From contig CANTDZ010000017.1 of NCBI GenBank assembly GCA_947652665.1, positions 1 through 32,723 on the forward strand: a stretch of DNA of 32,723 nt, in the 5' to 3' direction. Positions 7,959-14,534 of the stretch are shown one piece after another (position 1 is the first letter of the stretch; every line of letters begins with the position of its first letter). The notes beneath the pieces were generated by a model. It made no database searches and was not told where the DNA came from. It saw only the letters and a program-made list of their open reading frames with translations. The translations under genes were made by a program, and so were the position numbers. The DNA is from an uncultured Clostridia bacterium. Lineage in GTDB: Bacteria > Bacillota > Clostridia > Oscillospirales > Acutalibacteraceae.

Positions 7959-8620
7959 AGGAGTGCAGACGCATAGCCTTTGTGGGGGGCGGCGGCAAGA
8001 CGACCCTGCTCTATGCCCTGGCCTGCCGGGCGGTGGACGAGGGCGCGAAGGTGCTCATTACTACCACGACCCACATGTGGCCCCACCCGGGCATCCCTTT
8101 GTCCGAGGGGAAGCCGCAGTTTGAAAACGGCGTTTCCATGGTAGGCAGAATGGGGGATAACGGCAAGGTGTGCGGGGTGGACGTTACTGGGTATCTGGGT
8201 TTAGCCGACCTGGTTTTGGTAGAGGCAGACGGCTCCCGGGGCCTGCCGCTGAAGGCCCCCGCAGAGCACGAGCCCGTCATTCCTGTGTGGGTGGATACGG
8301 TCATAGCCGTGGCGGGGCTGGATTGTGTGGGGGAGCCCATAGAAACTGTCTGCCACCGGCCGGAGCAGGTCTGCGCCTTGTTAGGCAAAGGGCCGAGTCA
8401 CCGGCTGGCTCCGGAGGACGTGGCGGAAGTCCTGATGAGTCCCGCAGGCGGACGCAAGGACGTAGGCAGGCGCGATTTTTTCTGCTGCCTGAACAAGGCT
8501 GACGACCTCGGGCGGCAAGCGGCTGGGAAGCGCGTTTTAGAAGAGCTGGCCCGGCGTGGCGTTGCCGGGATGCAGACATGTTTCACGGAAAAGGAGCGTG
8601 GCGGGCTTTGTTGGTGTTGA
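7955..8620 (+). CDS. yqeC: Selenium-dependent hydroxylase accessory protein YqeC
   Basis: 221-residue YqeC-family protein found almost only with selenium-dependent molybdenum hydroxylases. It has an N-terminal P-loop-like [12 protein letters not shown] (residues 11-22) and TTTTHMW, then [17 protein letters not shown] and LNKADD, pointing to a nucleotide-binding fold. Its biochemical role is not established; insertion of selenium into the cofactor has been proposed. The ATG overlaps the selD stop by 4 nt, and the 3' end overlaps yqeB. The assignment is strong from motifs and context. Confidence 0.88.
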   Translation: MKECRRIAFVGGGGKTTLLYALACRAVDEGAKVLITTTTHMWPHPGIPLSEGKPQFENGVSMVGRMGDNGKVCGVDVTGYLGLADLVLVEADGSRGLPLKAPAEHEPVIPVWVDTVIAVAGLDCVGEPIETVCHRPEQVCALLGKGPSHRLAPEDVAEVLMSPAGGRKDVGRRDFFCCLNKADDLGRQAAGKRVLEELARRGVAGMQTCFTEKERGGLCWC

Positions 8621-9411
8621 TAAAGGGAGCCGGGGATTTGGCTTCGGGAGTGGCCCTGCGGCTGCATCGGGCGGGGTTCCCGGTGGTCATGACAGAGATT
8701 GCATGGCCTACTGCTGTGCGGCGCACCGTGGCTTTCTGCCAGTGTGTATATGACGGTGTAGCCCAGGTAGAGGAAGTTACGGCGCGTCTGGCAAAAGGGG
8801 CAGAGGAAGCTACTGAAATGCTGGAGAGAGGGGAGATACCCGTCCTCATTGACCCGGCCTGCAAGGCGCGCACCGAACTGCGCCCCGCTTTTTTTGTGGA
8901 TGCCGTCCTTGCCAAAATCAACACAGGCACAAAGATAACGGATGCCCCGGTAGTGCTGGCCCTGGGGCCTGGTTTTACGGCTGGGGTGGACTGCCATGGC
9001 GTCATCGAGACGAAACGCGGCCATGACTTGGGCAGGCTCATCACGGAAGGCTCTGCCATCCCAAACACGGGCGTGCCTGGGGACATAGGCGGGTACACGA
9101 CCCAGCGCATCATCCGCGCACCGGCAGACGGGATATTCGAGCCCCTGGTGGAGATAGGCCAGAGGGTGGAGGAAGGCCAGCCAGTGGCAAGAGTCGGCGG
9201 GGGGGTTGTGACGGCTCAGCTTACCGGCATCGTTCGGGGGATGCTGCAAGAAGGTCTGCACGTAGTCCGGGGCATGAAGGCCGGGGATATCGACCCCCGG
9301 TGCGAGGTGCGGCACTGCTTTACCGTGTCCGACAAGGCCCGGGCCATCGGCGGGGGCGTGCTGGAAGGGATGTTGTATTTTGGAAGGAGGAAGGGCCTGT
9401 GGAACGGCTGA
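8608..9411 (+). CDS. yqeB: Selenium-dependent molybdenum hydroxylase system protein YqeB (EF2563 family)
   Basis: About 267 residues. The N-terminus, [28 protein letters not shown], is a Rossmann-like fold, followed by PTAVRRTVAF, KINTGTKITDAPVVLALGPGF and a biotinyl/lipoyl-like segment (IIRAPADGIFEPLVEIGQRVEEGQPVARV). This is the YqeB/EF2563 family, a genomic marker of selenium-dependent molybdenum hydroxylases. Start choice: AAGGAG at 8591-8596 suggests TTG 8608 or GTG 8614 and not the in-frame ATG at 8578, because homologues begin just before the KGAGDLASG motif. It overlaps yqeC upstream and the XdhC-like gene downstream, so translation is probably coupled. Confidence 0.88.
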   Translation: MLVLIKGAGDLASGVALRLHRAGFPVVMTEIAWPTAVRRTVAFCQCVYDGVAQVEEVTARLAKGAEEATEMLERGEIPVLIDPACKARTELRPAFFVDAVLAKINTGTKITDAPVVLALGPGFTAGVDCHGVIETKRGHDLGRLITEGSAIPNTGVPGDIGGYTTQRIIRAPADGIFEPLVEIGQRVEEGQPVARVGGGVVTAQLTGIVRGMLQEGLHVVRGMKAGDIDPRCEVRHCFTVSDKARAIGGGVLEGMLYFGRRKGLWNG

Positions 9412-10151
9412 TTATTTGCGGAGGGGGCCATGTGGGGCTGGAAGTGGCCTATATAGGCGCACGGCTGGAATTTGACGTGATTGTCATCGACGACCGGGAG
9501 GAGTTCGCAAACCAGGGACGCTTCCCCATGGCGCAGGTGCTGTGCAGGCCCTTTTTGCAGGCGTTGGAAGAATTGGGCAGCCGGGAGGACGATTACTATG
9601 TCTTGGTGACCCGGGGCCATGCTTATGACCGGGAATGCCTTGAAAAAGTCCTGGGGGGACGGTACGCCTATGTGGGCATGATTGGCAGTAAAGGGAAGGT
9701 GAAGGCAGTCAAGGAGCAGCTTTTGCAAAGCGGCATCGCTCCCGAGGTTTTGGAACAGGTGCACGCCCCCATCGGCCTGCCCATAGGCGGCGAGACCCCG
9801 GCAGAAATCGCCGTCTCCATCTGCGCCCAGTTGGTGCAGGAGCGGGCCCGGTTGGGCACGGCTGTGCCTGCGCCTCTGTACGCGCCGGGAGTGCTGTGCA
9901 CTATTGTCAAAAAGACGGGCTCGGCCCCCAGAGGGGTGGGGGCGTGGCTTCATGTGGCGCCGGACGGCACGGTGACCGGAACCATTGGCGGCGGCGCGGC
10001 AGAGGAGAAAGCTATCGCCGATGCCAAAGACCTGTGGAAGTCCGGGGGAGAGGGGAGGGTCGTCCTCTATGATATGTCCCCCGAGGCCAAAGATTTGGGC
10101 ATGGTGTGCGGCGGCAAAATCGAAGTAGAAATAAAGGCCCTGCGCGGGTAA
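9399..10151 (+). CDS. XdhC/CoxI-family maturation protein, permuted domain order
   Basis: About 250 residues. XdhC proteins bind molybdenum cofactor and deliver it, after sulfuration, to xanthine dehydrogenase-type enzymes. Here the Rossmann half comes first (LIICGGGHVGLEVAYIG, VIVIDDREEFANQGRFP, YVGMIGSKGK). The CoxI/XdhC_N-like half comes second (VLCTIVKKTGSAPRGVGAWLHV, DGTVTGTIGGGAAEE, GMVCGGKIEVEI). Classical XdhC has the opposite order. The start is GTG 9399 with GGAAGGAGG 8 nt upstream; it overlaps the yqeB end by 13 nt. It is the last gene of the ppa-selD operon, facing a terminator. In this set it may handle selenium in place of sulfur. Confidence 0.85.
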   Translation: MERLIICGGGHVGLEVAYIGARLEFDVIVIDDREEFANQGRFPMAQVLCRPFLQALEELGSREDDYYVLVTRGHAYDRECLEKVLGGRYAYVGMIGSKGKVKAVKEQLLQSGIAPEVLEQVHAPIGLPIGGETPAEIAVSICAQLVQERARLGTAVPAPLYAPGVLCTIVKKTGSAPRGVGAWLHVAPDGTVTGTIGGGAAEEKAIADAKDLWKSGGEGRVVLYDMSPEAKDLGMVCGGKIEVEIKALRG

Positions 10152-10153
10152 GC

Positions 10154-10185
10154 AAAAGGAGCAGCCAACATAGGCCGCTCCTTTT
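10154..10185. terminator. Terminator between convergent operons
   Basis: AAAAGGAGC (10154-10162) pairs perfectly with GCTCCTTTT (10177-10185) over a 14-nt loop, with T-runs at both outer ends. It ends the plus-strand selD operon and, on the other strand, the desulfurase operon. Confidence 0.8.
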
Positions 10186-10190
10186 CTGCA

Positions 10191-11294
10191 CTATTCGGCT
10201 GCCAGCTCCGCCACGGCATGGGCGGCGGCATCGGCTTCCTCCTCGGTATTGAAATAGGAAAAGCTGAACCGCACCACGCCCTGCCCTTCTGCCCCCAGTG
10301 CCCGGTGCATCCGGGGGGCGCAGTGAGCCCCAGGCCGGGTGCAAATGCCATACCGCTGGCTGAGCTCGTCTGACAGGCTGGCGGAATCATAGTCCCCGAT
10401 ATTCAGGGAAACGATGGGCGCTCGCAGGGGGGGTGAGAAGTCGCCATAGATTTTTACGCCCTCGATCCCCTTGATCCTTTCATAAAAGCGGCGGGCTAAG
10501 CCGTCCTCTTTGGCGTGTATGGCCTCTATGCCTGTTTGTTGGATAAAATCTACCGCCGCCGACAGTCCCGCGATGCCGTGACCGTTCAGGGTTCCGGCTT
10601 CTAAGCGGGTGGGCATGGGGCTGGGCTGGAAGGGGTTGAAGGAGTCCGTCCCACTGCCGCCCACCTTCCAAGGGGCGATTTCCACCCCAGATCGCACGCA
10701 GACCCCTCCCGTGCCCTGGGGCCCCATAAGCCCTTTGTGCCCGGTAAAGCACAGCACATCGATGCCCATTTTCTCCATATCGATGGGGATGCTGCCAGCG
10801 GTTTGGGCGGCGTCTACGATAAAGAGGGCTCCGGCATCGTGGGCTATTTTCCCCATTTCTTCCAAATCCCGCACGTCACCCGTCACGTTTGACGCGTGGG
10901 TGCACACCACCACATCCGCGTGGGCGGGAAAGCCGTCTTGGGGCAGGAAGCGCAGCTTTACTCCGCGCTTTGCTTCCAGACGATAGAGGGGGCGCAGTAC
11001 GGAGTTGTGCTCCCAATCCGTTGTGACAGCACAGCCCCCCGGCGGCACTAGGCCGTTTATGGCGATGTTGAGGGCCTCTGTAGCGTTGCAGGTAAAAACC
11101 ACGTGATCGGCCCGGGGGCAGCCGAAGAAATCCGCCAGCTTTGCCCTGGCCCGGTACACAGCCCGGGAAGCCTCCAGCGCCCCCTCGTGGGCGCCCCGGG
11201 AAGCGTTGCCCATGGAGCCCATGGCCTCGGTGACAGCACTTATCACCTGAGCAGGCTTTTGCAGGGTGGTGGCGGCGTTGTCCAAATAAATCAT
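10191..11294 (-). CDS. Cysteine desulfurase/selenocysteine lyase-like PLP enzyme
   Basis: 367-residue class V aminotransferase-fold enzyme that takes sulfur from cysteine, or selenium from selenocysteine, as a persulfide. The N-terminus IYLDNAATTLQKP, the pyridoxal motif FIVDAAQTAGSIP (D161) and the Schiff-base lysine in CFTGHKGLMGP (K187) are plain. A catalytic cysteine is in RPGAHCAPRMH (C325), the SufS/CsdB-like position. It is the last gene of the yedF operon, 9 nt after the DUF3343 gene. This context suggests it mobilises selenium for SelD or sulfur/selenium for the Mo cofactor, rather than general Fe-S assembly. Confidence 0.87.
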   Translation of the reverse strand: MIYLDNAATTLQKPAQVISAVTEAMGSMGNASRGAHEGALEASRAVYRARAKLADFFGCPRADHVVFTCNATEALNIAINGLVPPGGCAVTTDWEHNSVLRPLYRLEAKRGVKLRFLPQDGFPAHADVVVCTHASNVTGDVRDLEEMGKIAHDAGALFIVDAAQTAGSIPIDMEKMGIDVLCFTGHKGLMGPQGTGGVCVRSGVEIAPWKVGGSGTDSFNPFQPSPMPTRLEAGTLNGHGIAGLSAAVDFIQQTGIEAIHAKEDGLARRFYERIKGIEGVKIYGDFSPPLRAPIVSLNIGDYDSASLSDELSQRYGICTRPGAHCAPRMHRALGAEGQGVVRFSFSYFNTEEEADAAAHAVAELAAE

Positions 11295-11303
11295 ATGCCC
11301 TCC

Positions 11304-11540
11304 TTAAACCGGGATGACCCGTGCCTGAGACCACTGTATCCCAGCTTCCGTCAGGCGGGCCGGGAGGCGGGTTTCCTCTTGGGGAGGGGCTTTCCAGGCC
11401 AGTCCGCAGCCCGCCGTGATTTCCCTGGGCACGGGGATGAGCCGCCCGGGCAGGCCCTCCCTTTGGCAGAAATCCTCTGCCGCCAGGGCCTGGGTGGTGG
11501 CGGCAAAGGTGATGATGAGTGCAGGCAGCTTCTCCCTCAT
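11304..11540 (-). CDS. DUF3343 putative Se/S carrier protein
   Basis: A 78-residue protein with the DUF3343 hallmark LPGRLIPVPREITAGCGLAW. C45 in the CGLAW motif is the likely carrier residue. This small family travels with YedF and selenium genes and is thought to shuttle selenium or sulfur. Its ATG overlaps the yedF stop by 4 nt, and the desulfurase follows 9 nt later, so the three proteins are made together. The role is inferred from context and the conserved cysteine. Confidence 0.8.
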   Translation of the reverse strand: MREKLPALIITFAATTQALAAEDFCQREGLPGRLIPVPREITAGCGLAWKAPPQEETRLPARLTEAGIQWSQARVIPV

Positions 11541-12148
11541 GGCTTGATGATGTGCCCGGCTCCGGCCAGCTTCTCGGCGATGGTGTACATGTTGGTGACT
11601 TCCCCCACCCGCAGCTTGTCGGTAAGGCCGTAGAAATTCAGGCAGGTGCCGCAGGTGAGCACCTCCACACCCTGGGCTTCCAGGGACTTGATGTCCTCCA
11701 GCGCGGGGGAGCCCTCACAGGTCATAGCGGCACCGCCGTTATAGAAAAGCAGGGTCTGGGGAAGCTCGTCCAGCTGGGTGAGGGCGTAGAGAAAGCCCTT
11801 GAGCAGCGTGCGGCCCAGTTCCTCACTGCCCTCGCCCATTTGGGAGGAGGAGACAGCTACCAGAGTGCCCCGCCCGGGGGCAGGCGCAAAGCAGGCGGTT
11901 TTTTCCTCAGGGGAATCTGCGGGGGTTCCGCCGTCCACGGTCATGACGACCTTGAAGCGCCCCTCTCCCAGCTTTTCAGATTTAACATCGTACCCCTTCT
12001 GATCTGCCATTTTTGTCAGGTTCTGTACGGCAATCTCGTTATCCACCAGGGTTTCCACCACGCCGGAGCCGCCCAGCTCCTTGATGGCGTTTTTCGTTTT
12101 GACTACCGGGATGGGGCAGGCATCACCCAGGGCATTGACTTGAATCAT
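11537..12148 (-). CDS. yedF: Selenium metabolism protein YedF
   Basis: 203 residues in two domains. An N-terminal TusA/SirA-like domain (VNALGDACPIPVVKTKNAI, CPxP at 11-14) is followed by a DsrE-like domain (VAVSSSQMGEGSEELGRTLLKGFLYAL, LLFYNGGAAMTCEGS, and the CGTCLNFYG motif near 165-175). The fusion is the YedF form associated with selenium trafficking, where the cysteines probably carry persulfide or perselenide. It is the first gene of a minus-strand operon with DUF3343 and the desulfurase. No clear promoter consensus was found upstream, where the divergent permease promoter lies about 110 bp away. Confidence 0.9.
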   Translation of the reverse strand: MIQVNALGDACPIPVVKTKNAIKELGGSGVVETLVDNEIAVQNLTKMADQKGYDVKSEKLGEGRFKVVMTVDGGTPADSPEEKTACFAPAPGRGTLVAVSSSQMGEGSEELGRTLLKGFLYALTQLDELPQTLLFYNGGAAMTCEGSPALEDIKSLEAQGVEVLTCGTCLNFYGLTDKLRVGEVTNMYTIAEKLAGAGHIIKP

Positions 12149-12253
12149 GAAGAGTCCTCCTTTTGTATAGCATGGGTCGGTTTCTTCTATTTTAGCACAA
12201 GGTGAGGGAAAAGGGTAGTAGTTTTCAAAAAAATTTTTTGCACTGCTATATTT

Positions 12254-12282
12254 TTGACAGCCAACAGAGTGCGATGTATAAA
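12254..12282 (+). promoter_or_regulatory. Strong promoter of the purine permease
   Basis: Perfect TTGACA (12254-12259), a 17-bp spacer and TATAAA (12277-12282). An A7T6 tract (12227-12239) lies upstream in UP-element position. The predicted start near 12289 leaves a 125-nt leader before the permease ATG. Confidence 0.75.
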
Positions 12283-12288
12283 TTGCAC

Positions 12289-12413
12289 AAATTGGAGACG
12301 GAAAGTTCTACATATGATAAAAACGGAACCTCTTGCAATTTTGAGGGCAAAGGAGTATATTGGACTTAACAAAAAATCTGTTAGCCTAAAAAATTTTTTG
12401 AGGAGGAATTACA
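12289..12413 (+). promoter_or_regulatory. Structured 5' leader of the permease, unclassified
   Basis: After the predicted start the leader can fold as a long arm: AAATTG with CAATTT (12289-12294/12336-12341), GAG with CTC (12295-12297/12330-12332) and GTTC with GAAC (12305-12308/12326-12329), with a 17-nt loop. A second hairpin pairs TTAACA with TGTTAG (12366-12371/12379-12384, one G-U pair). The AGGAGG ribosome site at 12401-12406 follows an A6T6 tract. No known riboswitch consensus was matched. Cis-regulation is inferred only from leader length and folding. Confidence 0.4.
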
Positions 12414-13754
12414 ATGGAAGAAAAAGTAAAACAGGGGAAGGGCTCTGTCTTTTCCCTGGACGGAATCCCCCCTGCCGCGCAGCTGATCCCCCTGGGATTG
12501 CAGCACGTGGTGGCGGCTATCGTGGGCATTATCACGCCTGCCATCATGGTGGCCAACACCTGCGGCCTGGAGGGCTCGGACCGCACCATGCTCATCCAGG
12601 TGTCCCTGATCGTTACGGCGATTGCGACACTCATCCAGCTGTACACCATCGTACATAAGATTGGCTCGGGGCTTCCGGTCATTATGGGTATCAGCTTTGC
12701 CTATGTGCCCACCCTGCTGGCGATCGGCGGGCAGTTTGATTTGCCCACTATTTTGGGCGCGGAAATCGTAGGCGGCTGCGTGGCGGTAGTCTTTGGCATC
12801 TTCGTCAAGCAGATTCGCAAGCTGTTCCCGCCCCTTATCACCGGCACGGTGATCTTCACTATCGGCCTTTCCCTGTACCCCACGGCGGTGAAGTACATGG
12901 CGGGCGGCGCCGGGTCGGAGGACTTCGGCAGCGTAAAGAACTGGGCAGTTGCTATTGTCACACTGTTGGTGGTCATTGTCCTGCAGAACTTCGGCAAAGG
13001 CGTGCTGAAGCTGGGGGCCATCCTCTGGGGCATGATCGTAGGATATCTGATGGCCCTGTGCCTGGGCATGGTGGATTTCTCCGCCGTAGGCTCTGCCGGC
13101 TGGTTCCAGCTGGCGGCCCCCCTGCACTTTGGCGTAAAGTTTGAGCTGAGCGCCGCTATCTCCCTGTCCGTCGTGTACATTATAAACGCCGTGCAGACCA
13201 TCGGCGACCTTTCCTCCACGACCATGGGCGGTATGGACCGCATGCCCACCGATAAAGAGCTTTCCGGCGGCATCATCGCCCAGGGCGCGGTAAGCATCGT
13301 GGGCGCGCTGTTCGGGGGCCTGCCCGCTGCCACCTACAGCCAGAATGTGGGCATCGTCACCGTGAACAAGGTCATCAACAAGGCCGTATTTGCTTTTGCC
13401 TCGCTGGTGCTGTTGGCGGCTGGCCTGGTGCCGAAGCTGTCTGCTGTACTGACGACCATTCCCCAGGCCGTCATCGGCGGTGCGACCATATCCGTGTTCG
13501 CCACCATTACCATGACTGGCATCCGCATGATTACTTCCGACAATTTCACCATGCGTTCCAGTGCCATCGTAGGGCTTTCCGTAGCGTTAGGTGTAGGCAT
13601 CACCCAGGTGGCGGGGTCCTTGCAGGGGCCTGGGTTCCCGGTTTGGGTGAACACCGTGTTCGGTTCCTCGCCTATTGTGGTGACCGCCATTGTGGCTATT
13701 ATCCTGAACCTGGTTCTGCCCAAAGATTTAGGAAGCAAAAAAGAGAAAACCTAA
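12414..13754 (+). CDS. Xanthine/uracil permease (NCS2 family)
   Basis: 446-residue nucleobase-cation symporter of the NCS2 family, an inner-membrane carrier of xanthine, urate or uracil. It begins with PPAAQLIPLGLQHVVAAIVGIITPAIMVAN, the family's first membrane segments and H motif, and shows about a dozen hydrophobic helices. The substrate-site region includes AISLSVVYIINAVQTIGD, and later GGLPAATYSQNVGIVTVNKV and AVIGGATISVFATI. Length fits PbuX/UacT-type xanthine or urate permeases. AGGAGG precedes the ATG. Location between selenium genes and the Se-Mo hydroxylase operon favours a purine such as xanthine or urate over uracil. Confidence 0.93.
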   Translation: MEEKVKQGKGSVFSLDGIPPAAQLIPLGLQHVVAAIVGIITPAIMVANTCGLEGSDRTMLIQVSLIVTAIATLIQLYTIVHKIGSGLPVIMGISFAYVPTLLAIGGQFDLPTILGAEIVGGCVAVVFGIFVKQIRKLFPPLITGTVIFTIGLSLYPTAVKYMAGGAGSEDFGSVKNWAVAIVTLLVVIVLQNFGKGVLKLGAILWGMIVGYLMALCLGMVDFSAVGSAGWFQLAAPLHFGVKFELSAAISLSVVYIINAVQTIGDLSSTTMGGMDRMPTDKELSGGIIAQGAVSIVGALFGGLPAATYSQNVGIVTVNKVINKAVFAFASLVLLAAGLVPKLSAVLTTIPQAVIGGATISVFATITMTGIRMITSDNFTMRSSAIVGLSVALGVGITQVAGSLQGPGFPVWVNTVFGSSPIVVTAIVAIILNLVLPKDLGSKKEKT

Positions 13755-13766
13755 AAAGGATGGAAA

Positions 13767-13794
13767 AGGGGAACCCTGTCAAAAGGGCTCCCCT
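13767..13794. terminator. Terminator between permease and regulator
   Basis: An 11-bp stem with one mismatch: 13767-13777 pairs with 13784-13794 around a 6-nt loop, immediately after the permease stop and before the convergent regulator stop. The T-run is poor on the plus side and moderate on the minus side. Confidence 0.65.
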
Positions 13795-13806
13795 GTCCGT
13801 CTCGAA

Positions 13807-14454
13807 TCATTTCTCTTTGCTTTCCTCCAGGTAGCTATAGAGTGTATACTTAGAGATGCCAAAGAATTTGCACACCTTGTCGCCGGACTTGGTGATGAGG
13901 AACGCCCCGCTGTCATTCAAAAACTGGATGGCCCGCACCTTGTCCTCCTTGGACATAAGGGCCGTGGGCTTGCCCACCAGCTTTATGCTCTGGTCGATCA
14001 GCTCGTCCAGCAGGTCCGAAACATTCTGGGAGATGGGCTGGGGGGATTTCTCCCCGGCCGGCTCCCCGGTGGCGGTGAACTGGGCAATAGCGTCGCTCAT
14101 GGCCAGCATCAGCGTGATATCGTAATTGATGGAAAAGATGCCGATGGCCTCCTGGTCCTCGTCCCGGATGTAGATGGTGGTGGATTTCAGCGTTTTCCCG
14201 TCCCGGGTCTTGGTCAGGTAGCAAAGCTGGTCCTGCTCCTTGAGGTTGCCGCTTTGCAGAGCCTCCAGCACCACCCGCGAGGGCCCTCCGCCGATTTTAC
14301 GGCCCGAGACATGGCCGTTTTCAATGGCGACGATGGAACTGTTGATATCATTGGAAGCCAGGTCGTGGATAACGACCTCGCAGTTGGGCCCAAACTGGGC
14401 AGCGATGCCTTTGGCAAGCCGGAATAAAAAGCGGAGCGTGGATTCACTTAACAC
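13807..14454 (-). CDS. YheO-like PAS/HTH transcriptional regulator
   Basis: About 215 residues. The N-terminal part is a YheO-like PAS_6 sensor (AAQFGPNCEVVIHDLAS, SSIVAIENGHVSGRKIGG, GKTLKSTTIYIRDED, AIGIFSINYD). The C-terminal part is an HTH_22 domain (EDKVRAIQFLNDSGAFLITKSGDKVCKFFGISKYTLYSYL). The start is GTG 14454 with AAAGGGG 8-9 nt upstream; the longer in-frame start at 14526 would overlap the promoters. It diverges from ssnA over about 80 bp, so it probably controls the ssnA-ygfK-xdh operon and itself, sensing a purine or degradation product. The ligand is unknown. It replaces the sigma-54 activator YgeV of the E. coli cluster. Confidence 0.85.
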   Translation of the reverse strand: MLSESTLRFLFRLAKGIAAQFGPNCEVVIHDLASNDINSSIVAIENGHVSGRKIGGGPSRVVLEALQSGNLKEQDQLCYLTKTRDGKTLKSTTIYIRDEDQEAIGIFSINYDITLMLAMSDAIAQFTATGEPAGEKSPQPISQNVSDLLDELIDQSIKLVGKPTALMSKEDKVRAIQFLNDSGAFLITKSGDKVCKFFGISKYTLYSYLEESKEK

Positions 14455-14473
14455 AAGGCGTTTCCCCTTTCTG

Positions 14474-14500
14474 TTGACACAATCAAGTCTTACTTTTAAT
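14474..14500 (+). promoter_or_regulatory. Candidate promoter of the ssnA operon
   Basis: Perfect TTGACA (14474-14479) and TTTAAT (14495-14500, 5 of 6) separated by only 15 bp. The short spacer suggests a promoter that needs an activator, fitting the divergent regulator. Confidence 0.45.
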
Positions 14501-14526
14501 TCTATCAGAAAAATAATATTTTGCAA
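14499..14526 (-). promoter_or_regulatory. Candidate promoter of the YheO-like regulator
   Basis: On the minus strand TTGCAA (14526-14521), a 16-bp spacer and TAGAAT (14504-14499). It overlaps the plus-strand promoter and the ssnA ribosome site, so binding at one would affect both. Confidence 0.4.
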
Positions 14527-14534
14527 GGAGGAAA

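Noticed and set aside
12149-12253. Promoter for the yedF operon
   Set aside because: TAAAAT and TATACA hexamers occur on the minus strand, but neither has a -35-like element at acceptable spacing, so no site is called.
12277-12400. Possible classical purine riboswitch before the permease
   Set aside because: TATAAA, GTTCTAC and GGACTTA fragments occur, but the TATAAA is the -10 element and the P2/P3 stems and J2/3 sequence of the purine riboswitch cannot be formed in order.
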